Assembly: GCA_940671915.1 (NCBI GenBank)
Contig: CALNVZ010003435.1
Span: forward strand, 9,349,678 to 9,413,677
Reading direction: 5' to 3'
DNA from: Paracentrotus lividus
Lineage: Eukaryota > Echinodermata > Echinoidea > Camarodonta > Echinidae
Length of the DNA: 64,000 bases
A model generated the notes under the pieces. That model was not told where the DNA came from and ran no database searches. It saw only the letters and a program-made list of their open reading frames with translations. Shown here piece by piece: positions 1 to 11,945 of this stretch; position 1 is the first letter of the stretch, and every line of letters begins with the position of its first letter. A program made the position numbers and the translations under genes.

Positions 1-810
1 TATATTTTTTTGTTATGTGTTTGCACACATTATGCAGCTCATGTCCACAATATAGGCCTACCCCCGTATAAGCTCGTATACAGCCGCGGATCCTGTATTT
101 TTAAGCAAACGGCAAAAAATGAAAATAGAGGGGTGCAGACAAAACCTTCAAAAGAGAGAGATAACTTCGTAACACTATGTATGATTCTCAAACACCACCA
201 GAAAAGGGGGTGCACATCTTTTGCGCCCCAGCCTTGAACCGCCAATGCTTTGAAAAAGAAAAAAAAATGAAGTAAATCCCTTAAGGTCTGGGCCACGTGT
301 TGCCTTTGACATTCGATCATCATAACTCCAAACCTGATGACAGCTAAGATGGAAAGAAGGAGAAAGATACCCTTCCTTCTGCTGCTGACGAGGCATAACC
401 AAACATGTACAAGTAGGTTTACCCAGGTACAATAACAAGCCAAGATTGAGGGTGGTCATCGTAACAAAAAATGGAAAATTACAAAGGCCTGGGGACTGTT
501 TTTCGAGGGACAAGTTTAAGTGCATTTTGCAACTTTACCTTGAACTTCGTATGGTCGATGAATGAAATATTGTATGCGTTCGAGGTTACATGTCTGTTTG
601 TTGGTTTAAGCTTCTTGGTATAACCTACTTTGTAATATGCAGCAGCACTGGGGGTGGACACGAAATATGGTTTTCATACATGTGGTGTTGACATTTTTAT
701 GTGTCATGAAACTAGTTGAATTGCGGCAACAAAAAATAAAAAATAAAAAATTGAGATATTGTGTAGCAATGGATACAACCGGTAAATTCCCGATACAGTG
801 AATGGTGAGA
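1..810. other. No gene recognised
   Basis: The ORFs here are short, overlap on both strands and have no recognisable domain or codon pattern. One TAGGCCTA palindrome lies at 53-60. Nothing else stands out. Confidence 0.6.
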
Positions 811-1147
811 GTGCCCAAGTCTGCGCGGTGCCCATGTCTGCGCACCCACGTAAATGCGCGAATTTTATAGAACAAAACCCCTAACTAATATCAACCTGCA
901 ATCTTAACCTCAACAATCCATTTTGATACAAAAAACTGCGAAAAAAATGATTAAAAATGGTTTTCAGCAAGTTATATTTGCTACCCTGAAAATTTCAACC
1001 ATTCTCAAAAAAAGAAAGTCAAAAACTTTTTTGCTTCATTGATCAATAGAATATGAAGAATGGAATAATATTGATGAATCTTAAAATAATACTTTACTTT
1101 TTATTGAAATTGAGGTCAAATTTTAGGTGCGCAGACTTGGGCACCGC
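811..1147. mobile_element. TIR MITE, about 325-337 bp
   Basis: A roughly 23-bp terminal repeat containing GTGCCCAAGTCTGCGCACC lies in reverse orientation at 1124-1147. It lies at the left end at 825-848 with one mismatch in the core. A partial extra copy (811-825) abuts the left terminus, so the left TIR is partly duplicated in tandem. The interior is AT-rich and non-coding. The termini match no superfamily I can name, and no clean target duplication is visible. Confidence 0.55.
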
Positions 1148-2510
1148 CATCATACTTATTATGCTTTATTAACACATAATCCAACAATAAAGGCGATATT
1201 GATCTGCACGGTATATTCTGAGATTAAAAAAATATATATTACGGAGTAAAATAAAATCTGTAGCATTAAATATCATTATTAAATTAACCAATGGATTCTA
1301 CTTTATTAAAACTCTCTTTAGTAGCTCCCTTAAAATTAAGTCTGCAGACATGACGTCATACTGACATAAAGTTTGCGTGACGTCATCATAATGACGATCA
1401 AATTTCTGGATTGCTATCTAAAGCATGTATAACAGAGGCCAAACCAGTCATGGCGGTGGAGAGTTTGGACTCGAAATACTTTTGCTAACCATGACGTTAG
1501 GAACGAATCTGATGTTCGTGCTTCCTCCTCAATATTACAGTGCCCTGGGGACGAATAATTTAGAAGAATAAATTGAATATTATTACTCTGAAAATCAGAT
1601 TTCAGCAGGCTATATTGCCGGGGAGCCTCTGGCGAGGAAATGGCTACGCCGTTTAACCACAACCGTCACTGGCGGTTATTATTGTGAGGGAAGAAAAGGT
1701 TTCTTTGCTTTTAATTATTTTGGAGTTGGAGATATACTGGAACAGGTGAAATAATTCGCCACCTCTACAATAGTCTTTCACCTCTGAATCCTGCACTTCG
1801 AAGTATGCTGTTTATCTTTATTTCATAGTAAGAGTTTCTTCTCCGTTCCAGAACACAAACCTGTCAGCTCTGAATTATCATTCATGGGTTTTTACCCTTA
1901 AAACCCGTCCCTATCTCTCTCCCTCAAACATTTCTTTCACCATTCCTTCTTCTCGTTCATTCCTTCGTTCTTTAAGTCACAAAAATCCAATCTGATTTGG
2001 GGATAGTTCTTCCTTTAATACGACATTTACACTTGGTTAATATAAGGATATCGTTTTTATTACGTATTTCTATGTAGAGAGATAGGATTCATGGTCTTAT
2101 AGGGTAACTGAAGTTCAACTTTAAATAGGTCGGTCAAGTATGATGATGAGAACAGGTTGAGCAGAGGAGAAATTCTTCAATACCTAGACTATTAACTTGA
2201 TATTCCACAACAGCTGAATCATGTTGTGGTGAAATTCATTCATATTTAATTCCGTCGAATGTTATCATTTTCCCTCCCGAATGAATGTGATTGCCTATTA
2301 ATTCTCTACTATTTTCGTTGGCAATAGGATTGAAAACTAGTGAGTTCTAAATCTGTACAATGCTTGTACAAAACGTAGGCCTACTGTATATACTGGAAGT
2401 TATTTGTTTTTCGACTTTTTCACCTTTCGTCAGCAAAACCATTTAGGAACATGAAAAGAAATTGTACTTGATAGTTAATAATTCATGACAAAATATGTGC
2501 GCTGAATGGT

Positions 2511-2511
<1 letters not shown>
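1148..2511. other. Unique AT-rich DNA, no gene
   Basis: It holds the two CRE motifs annotated separately. A mildly CpG-richer patch at 1430-1680 has an open minus-strand frame (1414-1662), but that frame lacks an ATG start, splice signals and any domain. TAGGCCTA occurs at 2376-2383. Confidence 0.5.
1351..1385. promoter_or_regulatory. Two perfect CRE palindromes (TGACGTCA)
   Basis: TGACGTCA occurs exactly at 1351-1358 and again at 1378-1385, 27 bp start to start. This is the full palindromic binding site of ATF/CREB-type bZIP factors. A third, partial TGACG lies just downstream. Two exact 8-bp palindromes this close are unlikely by chance in AT-rich DNA. The patch from 1430 to 1680 is somewhat CpG-richer, so a promoter or enhancer is possible, but no transcription start or first exon can be defined. 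Confidence 0.4.

Positions 2512-2545
<34 letters not shown>
2512..2545. repeat. Poly(T) tract, 34 nt
   Basis: An uninterrupted run of T. It could be an old poly(A) tail of a minus-strand retrocopy, but no recognisable retrotransposed sequence abuts it. Confidence 0.95.
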
Positions 2546-2549
<4 letters not shown>

Positions 2550-2679
2550 CAACAGAAAACTGCAATGCACGACTCATGATTAGTCCAGTCTCCAAGGTAA
2601 TGAGAAGAAAAATCCCGAGTCTGATTCTAAACATTAGTCTTCAAATCTCACATGCACCAATTCTCAGGCAGTCGAAGCA

Positions 2680-3025
2680 ATGATCTCTATCCACTAGTGC
2701 GAGGTTGGGCCAGCTATAGTGCATAACCCCTTCCCTATCATCATGCCTACCATCTCGAATCAAAATGGAGCATCCAGATGAAACTCCTTTTCCATTTATA
2801 TGAGATATTCGAATCATGCATTACTACAGAAGAAATGTGAATGCAGGCATCCAATCTTTTTTCAAATATTGCATGGTATGATATCTCGACATGTTGAAGC
2901 TTCAGTAATTTAACTCATTTTGACACAATGATCGCTGTCCACTCGTGCAAGGTCGAGCCAGTGCATAACCCCTTCCCTATAGATATCCATCTCGAATTAA
3001 AATGGAACATCCAGATGACATCGTA
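2680..3025 (+). repeat. Diverged direct duplication, about 100-bp units
   Basis: A segment at about 2680-2788 recurs at about 2927-3025. Both share the blocks GTGCATAACCCCTTCCCTAT, CATCTCGAAT and ATCCAGATGA in the same order, separated by about 245 bp. Substitutions and small indels distinguish them, so the duplication is not recent. Function unknown. Confidence 0.7.
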
Positions 3026-3029
3026 TCAC

Positions 3030-4165
3030 CCATCCCCTAACACTCCCTGTGGATAGGTACTGGTAAATCTCAAAAAATATTTTTTTTCTAATTTTTAGAT
3101 TCCTTTGAAATGGAATGATAGGTTATATAACAAAACCCGTATCACTCAAAAGATGAGATCTTTTCAATATAAACCCCTTTACAGAAACGGATGGGAAGGA
3201 GAATTTCAGGATAGCATCTTCGTGTTTAGCTCTTTGACAATAGATAAGCTAAATTCGAAAGCCCTATTTCAAGATAAATATATAAATTCCAATAGAGGGC
3301 GCCAGATTTGCTCTAACGGCTAATTTTCAAATTTGCTCAATCTATAAAAATCGGTTTAACGGTCATTTTGCTTTTTTTGAAGAACTTTTCAAAAGATTTG
3401 ATTATTGATATTATCAAATCTTAACAAAACTATAACGCAGATTTAATTTTCCACCATCTTTATCGTCGTTATATTCGCAAAATTGAACACATAAATGAAA
3501 ATTACTTGTATGTCTTTCGAACCATGCAATGACGATCGTCTTTGATTCAAGAAAATACCCGATTAAAAAAAAAAAAAAAAAAAAATTGAACTAACAGGCC
3601 TGAGTACATTTTGTCGTATAATCATTGTCACAAAATTGGAATAAGTTTTGATATGTACATGATTACCAAATTTTCTTGGAGAATATTACAAACAATACAA
3701 GAATATAATCAGAGATCAATCAATTACCAAAAAAACAATCAAGTAAAAGATTAATTTGCAACACATGTGAATTAATCGAGATGGGCGATTATAGCTGCCC
3801 AGGGAAGGCGCCAATGTAAAGGTCGGTTCAACCTGCATCCTATTCACTGCATCAATAATCAGCATCGTTAGACTGATCATAAAAAGGGACAACTAACATC
3901 GGGCTACGAAAAGCTTTTGAAGTTATGTTACAAGAGTTTTTGATGTTTCAAGCAGATCTAATTGGATCTTGGAGTGTTTTATTTTTTGCATGAAACTAAT
4001 ATAAACATAATAAAATAAAGTTATTCCCGCGAAGACTCCGTCCTATGATATCACGCCGATATTAACATACACTCAAGTCATGCACGTGATTACATTATCG
4101 TGCATATAACGATGCCAATTGGCGGTGTAACGACATTGGTAAGCATCTATTTGAATTAAAAACAA
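3030..4165. other. No gene recognised
   Basis: AT-rich unique DNA with a 21-nt poly(A) tract at 3565-3585. The one sizeable plus ORF (3105-3323) begins at an ATG but has no domain or splice context. Confidence 0.5.
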
Positions 4166-4169
4166 ACAC

Positions 4170-4490
4170 CATGGACATCTACACTAACAAGAGGGACGGT
4201 CGCCACCGTCTTGGCTTCATTTGGTGCGCCCAGCCTCGCGGGCTGAAACACCGACTCGAGTGTTAACAGATAACTGTGACGGTACCCTCATGGTATCCGA
4301 TGCTTGGCTGTCACTCAATTACTCCTATGATATGAAGCGGCATCCCTGCTTCTCTGGTATGCGTTACGCATCAGCGGCTCATCACCGTGTCATTAAACGC
4401 ACGGGGGATGGCGTTACGAGATTAATGAGCCATAATTCAGCCCGGGTCGTGACGCGTGCCTTTCGGGGTCAACTACTTCTCAATGGAAAT
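4170..4490. other. CpG-rich unique patch in AT-rich DNA
   Basis: This 320-bp stretch is clearly richer in G+C and CpG than the DNA on either side and has no repeat structure. A plus-strand ORF spans 4221-4493 but starts at a non-ATG codon, and its translation matches no family I know. The patch could be an exon or CpG-type regulatory DNA; the sequence does not decide. Confidence 0.35.
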
Positions 4491-4496
4491 TGAAAT

Positions 4497-6760
4497 CTAT
4501 AATGGAGTAATCACTGCCTGATCAGTATGGTGGAGATAGTACATCAGCACTGATATTGGAGCTCTTGTTATCTCCCAAGTATCAGTATGGATACGCCTAC
4601 CGAACTGCCCCTTGCACGTCTTCATACAAACCCCATCATCGTATGCATTGAACTTTATGTCCTTGTCCATATGCAGAACCTCATGAAAATCGCTCCTATT
4701 AATATAGGTTTTCCCGGCCAATTTCATACATTTACCATCCGTTTTCATATCATGTGTATTCAAATTCGTGTGTTTGGTGCGGCAGACTGACAATAAGTCA
4801 AACAATTTCGTGTTCATGCTCTCAAAATCATTTTTAGGCACACAAATTAATGCTTCCGAAGTTCAAATTCGGATATAATCATTCAATTTCATTATTAATT
4901 CATTCACATTAGTGTGATGGTAGGGTAAGCTCTTTAAAAACACTTTCAATTTCGTTTTCAAGCGATCGATTTCCATGATTCAGCATCCAAATCCCTTATA
5001 CATGTACACATTTATGATAAGGAGTAGGTAATCTTGACCATTTTAGCAGTAAATGTGATTTTATCATAATTGTGATTATCGTCTTCGTTTTTAATTTCAA
5101 CACCTCTCTTTTACTCCAAAGTCATTTGATAAAAAAATAAATCATAGCCATTATTAAAGTATTGCATTTTTGAACATCAATTTCCATTATCATGATTCTT
5201 ATGTTTAAGTCTCTTCATCGTCAATCTTTATTTTCATCGTTATAATGGCAAATTTTTTATGGGCTTCATTTTACATCTTTGTTCACAACAAGGCATGATT
5301 ATTATAAACTTTTTTAATTAATGATATATTCTGACATTCAATTAAAAATACTGCATGAGCAATGTAAATTTCAATTGGTACTTTACATGTTTAATTTGAA
5401 TGATTCTATCATGAACTTGTTTGTCTATAAACGAATTTGAATATACGGAATGAGAGGGCACACGAATTTGAATAAACATTGCCGAAAATATATGCTTATT
5501 ATGTGAACTAGAATGCACAAACTACGAAATCGGTTACAATAATCGTTAATTTTGATGACTGAATACGATTTTGAATGAAAATATTTCTATGCATCAGCGT
5601 ATTTTTACGAAAATGAATGTCTCTAACATGAAATTTACTGACAAAACAATGAAATGGACCAGGAAAACCTATATTATGGTTCTTTACATTCTCAAGAACC
5701 CTACGAGGTTCCCTATAAGGCCAAAAATGGTTCTGAAGACACTTCTGAAATCTCTATGAGAACCTGTAATTTGTAGAACTTTTGAGAGTTCCCCGCCGAG
5801 AGACAACGAAAGAACGCTATATAAGAACATTGTTTCCTAAGAGTATAGATTTCCCGGTCAATTTTAAACTCTTTGCAATCGAATTCGTTAATATTCCTTC
5901 AAATGATCACGTAAATAAACGCTTAGAGCAAGTGATTTCGTTTTTGTTCTTTTATATTCGTTACTGAGCTCTCAATTTCGTTTTTGTGCAATACAAATAT
6001 ATATTAATATACAATAACTTTCGTCAATGTGCATGAATGGACGACTTTGAGCGACCATCGAAGAATACGACTGCTTACAAAATCAAACTGATTGGCGCAA
6101 TTTGCATTGGGATTAAATGGTTTTTGATTTTGGCTGTTCATAAACGAATTTGATTGCATATTTTTAATAGCGATCACATTTCGGACGAAATTGATTGAAG
6201 GAAACTACATCCTACCGTTTGTTTACACAAGCTCTTTAATGTGTCAACAAACTATATATACATGAGATATGTTCAGGTAAATTATCGTACAAATCTACAT
6301 TATCACTATACTGATTATACGCCAAGACGTTAATAGAGTCTTTCTTAAGAGCCCCAGTGATATGAAATACATATTGACAGATAAAGAGCTTGGATAATCT
6401 GATAAGCCCTGCTATCACTATGCAGCTCTATTACTTCCGAAGTGTAAATCCCCCGGCCGATATATTTACTTGAGGGTGGAATTCCCAATGCAGGCTGTCA
6501 TCTTAGCGAGCATACACCCATAAACGAGCTCCAAGTTCATACCCTGGGCAATTTCTAAAATACAGTAGTGTAAAAGAGATTTTTGTCGATTTTTTTTCAT
6601 GTCATGGATGGGAGGTTTAAAAAAAAAAAGATTTTTCTGGACACTACGCGAATTAAAAACACGCAAAAATGTTTTCCGTTCCCTCCGTGCACAAATTTTA
6701 CCGCGCTCCAAAAAAAAAAAAATAATAATAATAATAAATAAAAAGTAATGTAACATATGA
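4497..6760. other. AT-rich unique DNA
   Basis: Short ORFs are present on both strands, none convincing. Phrases such as ATTCAAATTCGT, AATTTCGTTTT and a TTTCCCGG(C/T)CAATTT block (about 4712 and 5850) recur in degenerate form, suggesting old duplications. At 5685-5790 the phrases GGTTCTT, AAGAACC and GAGGTTCC form small imperfect inverted repeats. An A-tract lies at 6708-6722. Confidence 0.4.
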
Positions 6761-8604
6761 AATAAAGAACATATAAAGTGGAATAGAATATTTTAATGAA
6801 ATCCCAAAACAGACCATCGTCGCGTGTTTCTAGTATACATGTAGCTAGGGAAAAAAAAGGAATACTTTCCATATCTTTAATTATTTTGAATTCGTTGGTA
6901 AACAGTAACAAACTCCAACGAAAATAGTATCGTAGTATCGTATGCAGAATTGATATAGTAATGCCAAGTAAAATTGTCGTTATTGGATAAATTGTGACGT
7001 TTCGTCGTGAAAACAAAATAGATTTGTTTGAGAATATGTTTCAGGAGATTAGATGACACGTTTGGCAAGAGCGAAAGAAAATGAACATTTTGATCAAAAT
7101 AATCGTAATAATAATTGGCATAAGAACTAGTCCTCTTATTATTCTTAGATTTATATTTAGATGTTGGTATCAAAATAAATCTAACCCTAATGATTTACAT
7201 GTTAATATTATGTATTGCTCATTTAACTTATAAACTCCAAATTAATTTTACCAAGACAAATACTAAACGCAAAATGGGGTGACATATAACTACAAATCAA
7301 ATAGAAGAATAGGAGAAAGGACTCGAGAAGAAGAAGAAGGGGTGACATACCATTTAAAATTGAATACTGAACAACTTAGTGGTTGAAAGGATGGATTTAT
7401 AATGGTTTAGTCAACTCTAAAACATGTTCACATTTTAGTAAGGAAATCATGAATTTGGGGATACACATGAGAAGCGGTTCGTTGAAAGGGAGCTTATGAG
7501 TAGCTCACCACATCCCCCTTCCCACCCCCTCTCTCTCTTTCTTCGATCTTCTCAGATATACCATTGGGAATATCATGTGGTTTATTTTTCTCATAAAATG
7601 TTGCAAATAATCTCTGTCCTTATCAACAAAAACATCATTATCACCATCATTATAATCACCACATGCAGTCACTTATTCATTTCGCTGTTCCCTCTAACTT
7701 ATATATATTGAAGTGTTCTTTCTTCAACTTTTCCTTCATATCGTTCTATCTATTTATACCTTCCATCTCTCAATATATATCATTCGTCAACAAATCTGAA
7801 ACAGATTGAACGCCATTTGAAGAAGAAAAAAAGAGTTGAGTTCGGTATATTCGAAAAAAATAGATTAAGTCAAACCTTGTGCCTGCCCTTCGACAATTAA
7901 TTCCCTTCGTTCGTTGACAGTTTATCGCATATGTCGAATTGTTCCATGCGCATTGTTCCATGGATAATATTAATTCCATTCTAATTCAGATTTATTTTCA
8001 TGGAATGATTTCGAGGCTGGTGTGGCGATGAATCTATTTTAATAATTCTTGGATAACAGAAATTATTGCCATATAATATCCTTTCAATTGTATACCTTGG
8101 GGCATGCGACGAATAGTTCTGCGAAAAGTCCGGCTACATGCTACAGGCATGACATGACATGGACTAATTAATGAGGGTACAAGAATGAATGGTCAGGCTT
8201 GCAGATGTTTCAATTCCTCATCCTCTCTGGTCATATGACAACAGTTACTGACATGTTCTCAGAGAGTGAAAGTCTGTAACAAATCCTTGGTACCCTCAAG
8301 TTCATATTTGACTCTGAGAGTGATGAAAGTTAGACAAAACGCTTGTTTTTATGAAAACCATGCGCGCATTGAACATACCTCATGTATTTCATAAAAGTTG
8401 GGGTTGCACGCCCCTCCCGCCCTACACCTTAAGTCCTGGATCCACTGCTGCCCTATATATCATCCTTATTTTATTTCCCTGCGATTAATAAGAAGATGTG
8501 ATGTAGGTATCATAATGATAATCATGAACATGTGTGAAATCAAAATTAGAAGAGATAAAATCGAAATACGCATCCAAGGTTATAATTTCAAGCATACAAT
8601 ATAT
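6761..8604. other. No gene recognised
   Basis: AT-rich unique DNA with a small GAA run near 7330 and a pyrimidine-rich stretch at 7505-7550. The ORFs overlap on both strands and show no domain. Confidence 0.5.
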
Positions 8605-8935
8605 ATCAAACGTAAAGGATTTTTTTTTTTTTTTAATACGCCGTTGGGATGTTAAATAGACAATTAATTTATTCATTTGTCTCCAACGGTAGAAACCATG
8701 CAAATTGGTAGAAACACACGCAACTGCTGTGTGATAAATATTGGAACCAGACAGCTATGAAACAAATCATAGGCTGCCCGGGCGGGATTCGAACCCACGA
8801 CCTGTGGATTGCTAGACCACCGTCATAACCGCTAGACCACCGGAGTGCCCGTAGCGATCAAGGTTCATACTATCCCATATACATGAACATCAAACGTAAA
8901 GGATTTTTTATACGCCGTTGGGATACCAACGGCGT
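8605..8935 (-). mobile_element. Repeat-flanked insertion with tRNA-like core
   Basis: A 40-45 bp motif (ATCAAACGTAAAGGA, a T-run, then ATACGCCGTTGGGAT) occurs in direct orientation at 8605-8650 and 8889-8924. Between the copies lies a tRNA-like sequence on the minus strand. The right copy is completed by a perfect hairpin at 8912-8935: 10-bp stem ACGCCGTTGG, loop GATA. The inverted motif CGCCGTTGG/CCAACGGCG at both ends also fits a TIR element of about 300 bp flanked by TA. Whether the direct repeats or the inverted ends mark the boundary is unresolved. Confidence 0.5.
8774..8851 (-). other. tRNA-like sequence (A box and B box)
   Basis: Read on the minus strand there is an A-box-like TGGTCTAGCGGTTATGACG followed by an exact B box GGTTCGAATCC, spaced as in a tRNA gene. 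The phrase GGTGGTCTAGC is duplicated inside what should be the anticodon arm, and the 5' and 3' ends do not form a 7-bp acceptor stem. It is therefore a tRNA pseudogene or tRNA-derived SINE head, with a possible RNA polymerase III promoter rather than a working tRNA. Confidence 0.6.
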
Positions 8936-9129
8936 TACAATATATACCTTCAAATAATTTTGTACCCAATCATTTTTTTCAAAAGTATCATTCTATTTTT
9001 GCGGAATTTTTATTTAAAAAATTACATTGATCCTTCTGAAGGAGAATCGGATCGCAGGCAGTAAATCTAATAGAGTTTCTTTCATCACACTTCAAATCTC
9101 AAGTACAAATGTTTGAACTGTATGTAATA

Positions 9130-9595
9130 CACTTTGAAAAAAAAAAATATATATATATATGTGTATTTTTACAGCAAATCTGCTGTCAGCAGAGTCGCCA
9201 TAAAAAATGTAATTAAAAAAACAGTTTTGTTGTAAGTTTCTCCTGCGGATCCCCACGGATGCCTTCCCGTCATAGTCAGAAGTGAAAATAATGATAATTT
9301 TGTTCATTCAGTAAAACAAAGAAATACATAAGAAATAATAGAGCAGAAAAGAAAATAATTTTTGGACGCAACCGGACGTAACTCAACGTAAGTGTCTGTG
9401 TGACTGTAGCATAACACATTTGTTCCGTTATTACGTATGCTATAAAACTCTAATGATATTTTCCTTCTCTTTCATCAATTCTTAAGGGAGAAATTTACAA
9501 CAAAACTGTATTTTAAATTACATTTTTGTATGGCGACTCTGCTGACATCTCTTTGCTGTATTTTTTTTTTTTTTTTTGTATTTTTTTTTACAGTG
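9130..9595. mobile_element. TA-flanked MITE with about 110-bp TIRs
   Basis: Left end TA-CACTTTGAAAA and right end TTTTTACAGTG-TA bound a 466-bp element. The arms (about 9130-9245 and 9483-9595) are inverted copies sharing GACATCTCTTTGCTGT-like and TGTCAGCAGAGTCGCCAT blocks, then ATGTAATT and ACAGTTTTGTTGTAA. The TA target and CACTNT terminus match the mariner/Tc1 type. Overlapping ORFs inside are fragments of the arms and are not genes. No transposase is present. Confidence 0.75.
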
Positions 9596-9599
9596 TAGA

Positions 9600-11683
9600 A
9601 ATGAAGGTCAGCGGAGTGGAGTTTAGGGTTGTGTGTGTGTTTTTTTTGTGTGTTTTTTTTTTTCCGGTTGTGATTCGTGATTCGTACATGTTCGATTGGG
9701 CAAATGTATACGGACTGAACCATTCATTCATTTATCTATTTATTTTTATTACATCAAACCAATAGTGAAAAATGCATGATGTAAATTAAAATGTTTACTG
9801 AGAAAAAGTAGCTGGTAACTTCATTTGTAGGTCGTCTACACCCTCAGACATAAGGGGACCAAATTGGGGGCATTCGCCATTCTGGGTCGATCGCCATACA
9901 TATCAGGTACGGACAATATTTACCCAGAATAGAGTTTATATAGACCCAATGGATCCAGAAATAGATAATTTCTACCCGTCAAGACAGGACTAAATTACAT
10001 AACACGTGTGGCAAAAATCATGAAAAAAGGCTACATGTAGTTTCTTGAAATGTTTATTGTTGGTTTAACATTATATCTGATGATATTCACTCTACTTGGA
10101 AAGAAATTCTCAATGTTCCACGATGTCTCTCGTCATGGCATTGAAAGTCATCATTACCATGATTGCAGCATCCTCCCCTGTATATGAAATTAACTGGACA
10201 AACATTCACAGGAGACGTGACAAATAAAAACCCAGTCCAGCCATATCCAGGGTGACATGCAGTTCAATGTTAATATAGGAGGAAGGGATACATACAAACA
10301 TCCGGGAGATACCTCACCGGTATGTTTTGTAATCATGTAGGTCAGATGTGTTTCATGAATCGGTATTGATATGTTCGTATCTTATCCAGGGCTACTTATT
10401 TCCGTTTCTGTAGCTCATATTAATGATTAGTAAAATACATCAATTTACCATGAGACGTATAGTATACATCTCCCTCTGTTTGTGGAGTATACTAATCTAT
10501 GTTGTGATATAAGGTGTCACAATTCTGTATATTAAATGCAAAAACCTGCAAAAATATAAGAACTAGATGTTCTTTATAGATGACGATGATTGCTGCACAA
10601 GAACCAGACTAATCTAAATTTACTTTGACAACCAGGTACCTATTTTGGAACTTGGCACTTTTAATATAAGCCTACATGATAATCTTTTGGCAGTAAAACG
10701 TATGCCACCCTTTCCTTGGATCTATGTTTTGATGAATCCACACGAATGTCGATGTGCAATGGCCTTGACTCATTCAAAAATAATGTGTATTGTCGTATTA
10801 TGAGAAGTATACAGGCAGGGATTTCAAGGTTTGAAAATACATGTATATGATATTATTATAAAGATTATCTAATGACTGAATATTGCAATTTTTATTAGCA
10901 AACCATATTATACAAGGATATGCTTTGGTCTAACACCATCAACACTGCAAACAATTGCAAACTACAGGTGAAAGCGTCTGGTATTCACTCGCATACAACT
11001 GTTATTTTCATAGGGATGTGGTGATTCTTTACACGATAGGGCAGTTCCAATTTGTTCAAGCTCCATAAAATTTCTAAATCCTCTCAAGAAAATAGGAAGG
11101 ATACAAAAATGTCGGAAGCAGACACTTTAGATTTATCACCAGCAGGTTACAACCTGCAACATGCCCTAAAAATAAAGACAAAACATCACCAGGGAATTTA
11201 TGTAAAACAACAAAAAAAAACATTTAATGTGACTGAAATTGTTAAAAAGGGCATTAATGTTCTTATATCCTCCAATTCAGGAAATTGACAGTGCCCACGA
11301 CATGTAGCGTTTGAAGTTGATGAAGGAGCTAAAGAATACGCCTGTGACTCAATATGAATTTCCTTATTGTTTTCCGTTTTGTTTCCTTTATTATTGCTTA
11401 TTATTGTTTCTATCGTAATCTCGTTATGTCCATTAGTGTCAGTGGGTATGTGTTTCAATGATAATAACGGGAAACGGTTGCGTGGTATACCCAAAATTGC
11501 AACGCGTTGAAACGGATGTCAGTTCTAAAAGTCTATTTCCACAATCCCCCAGAAAATGTTATAGAACTGACAACACCAATGGATAAGAATAATTCTCCCC
11601 CCCCCCCTCCCGATAAATTTGCTGAAAACGCGCAAGTCAATGCATCCGACGTAATCTGCGAATCCCGCCACAGACCAGACCAG
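9600..11683. other. Unique DNA, no gene
   Basis: No coding sequence, RNA or repeat could be supported. ORFs at 11052-11288 (+) and 11198-11494 (-) overlap and lack domains and splice context. Confidence 0.5.
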
Positions 11684-11820
11684 GGGGGCATTTCATCAAA
11701 GGACTTGTCGGATAAAATATCCGACAATTTTGCTCTCAGCCAATCAGATGCAAGCATTTTAGTAGCTTATAACAGTTTGTAGGATAAAACGTCCGACAAG
11801 TCCTTTGATGAAATGCCCCC
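11684..11820 (+). mobile_element. Palindromic MITE family A, copy 1
   Basis: A 137-bp element whose ends are long inverted repeats: GGGGGCATTTCATCAAAGG running into ACTTGTCGGATAAAAT on the left, mirrored on the right. The centre carries a CCAATCAGATGCAAGCATTT block. It is opposite in orientation to copies 2 and 3. It is too short to encode anything, so this is a non-autonomous DNA element. The ORF at 11507-11782 runs through it and is accidental. Confidence 0.85.
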
Positions 11821-11895
11821 AGGACGCAGATACGTGCACGATGGACGCACGGCCGGTTGTGAACATGGCATCAAGAACATAATAAAGTTGATTCT

Positions 11896-11945
11896 AGGAC
11901 AACTACTAGTACCCCCTGGGCAATTACCCCCATACCCCCTTCACT
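11896..11945 (+). mobile_element. Fragment of MITE family B
   Basis: AGGACAACTACTAGTACCCC followed by GGGCAATTACCCCC matches the left end of the complete copy at 27086-27233. The other end is not found nearby, so this copy is truncated. It sits 75 bp from family A copy 1. Confidence 0.5.

Noticed and set aside
4221-4493. 90-codon plus ORF
   Set aside because: Starts at a non-ATG codon with no splice signal or family match; kept only as a CpG-rich patch.
6597-7016. 139-codon minus ORF as a membrane protein
   Set aside because: It runs through A-tracts and AT-rich DNA, overlaps two other minus ORFs, and its composition is as expected by chance.
8774-8851. Functional tRNA gene
   Set aside because: No acceptor stem can be paired and the anticodon arm is disrupted by a duplication; the copies at 38783 and 48668 fail similarly.
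9389-9395. GTAAGT splice donor
   Set aside because: Lies inside the 9130-9595 MITE with no coding frame before it.
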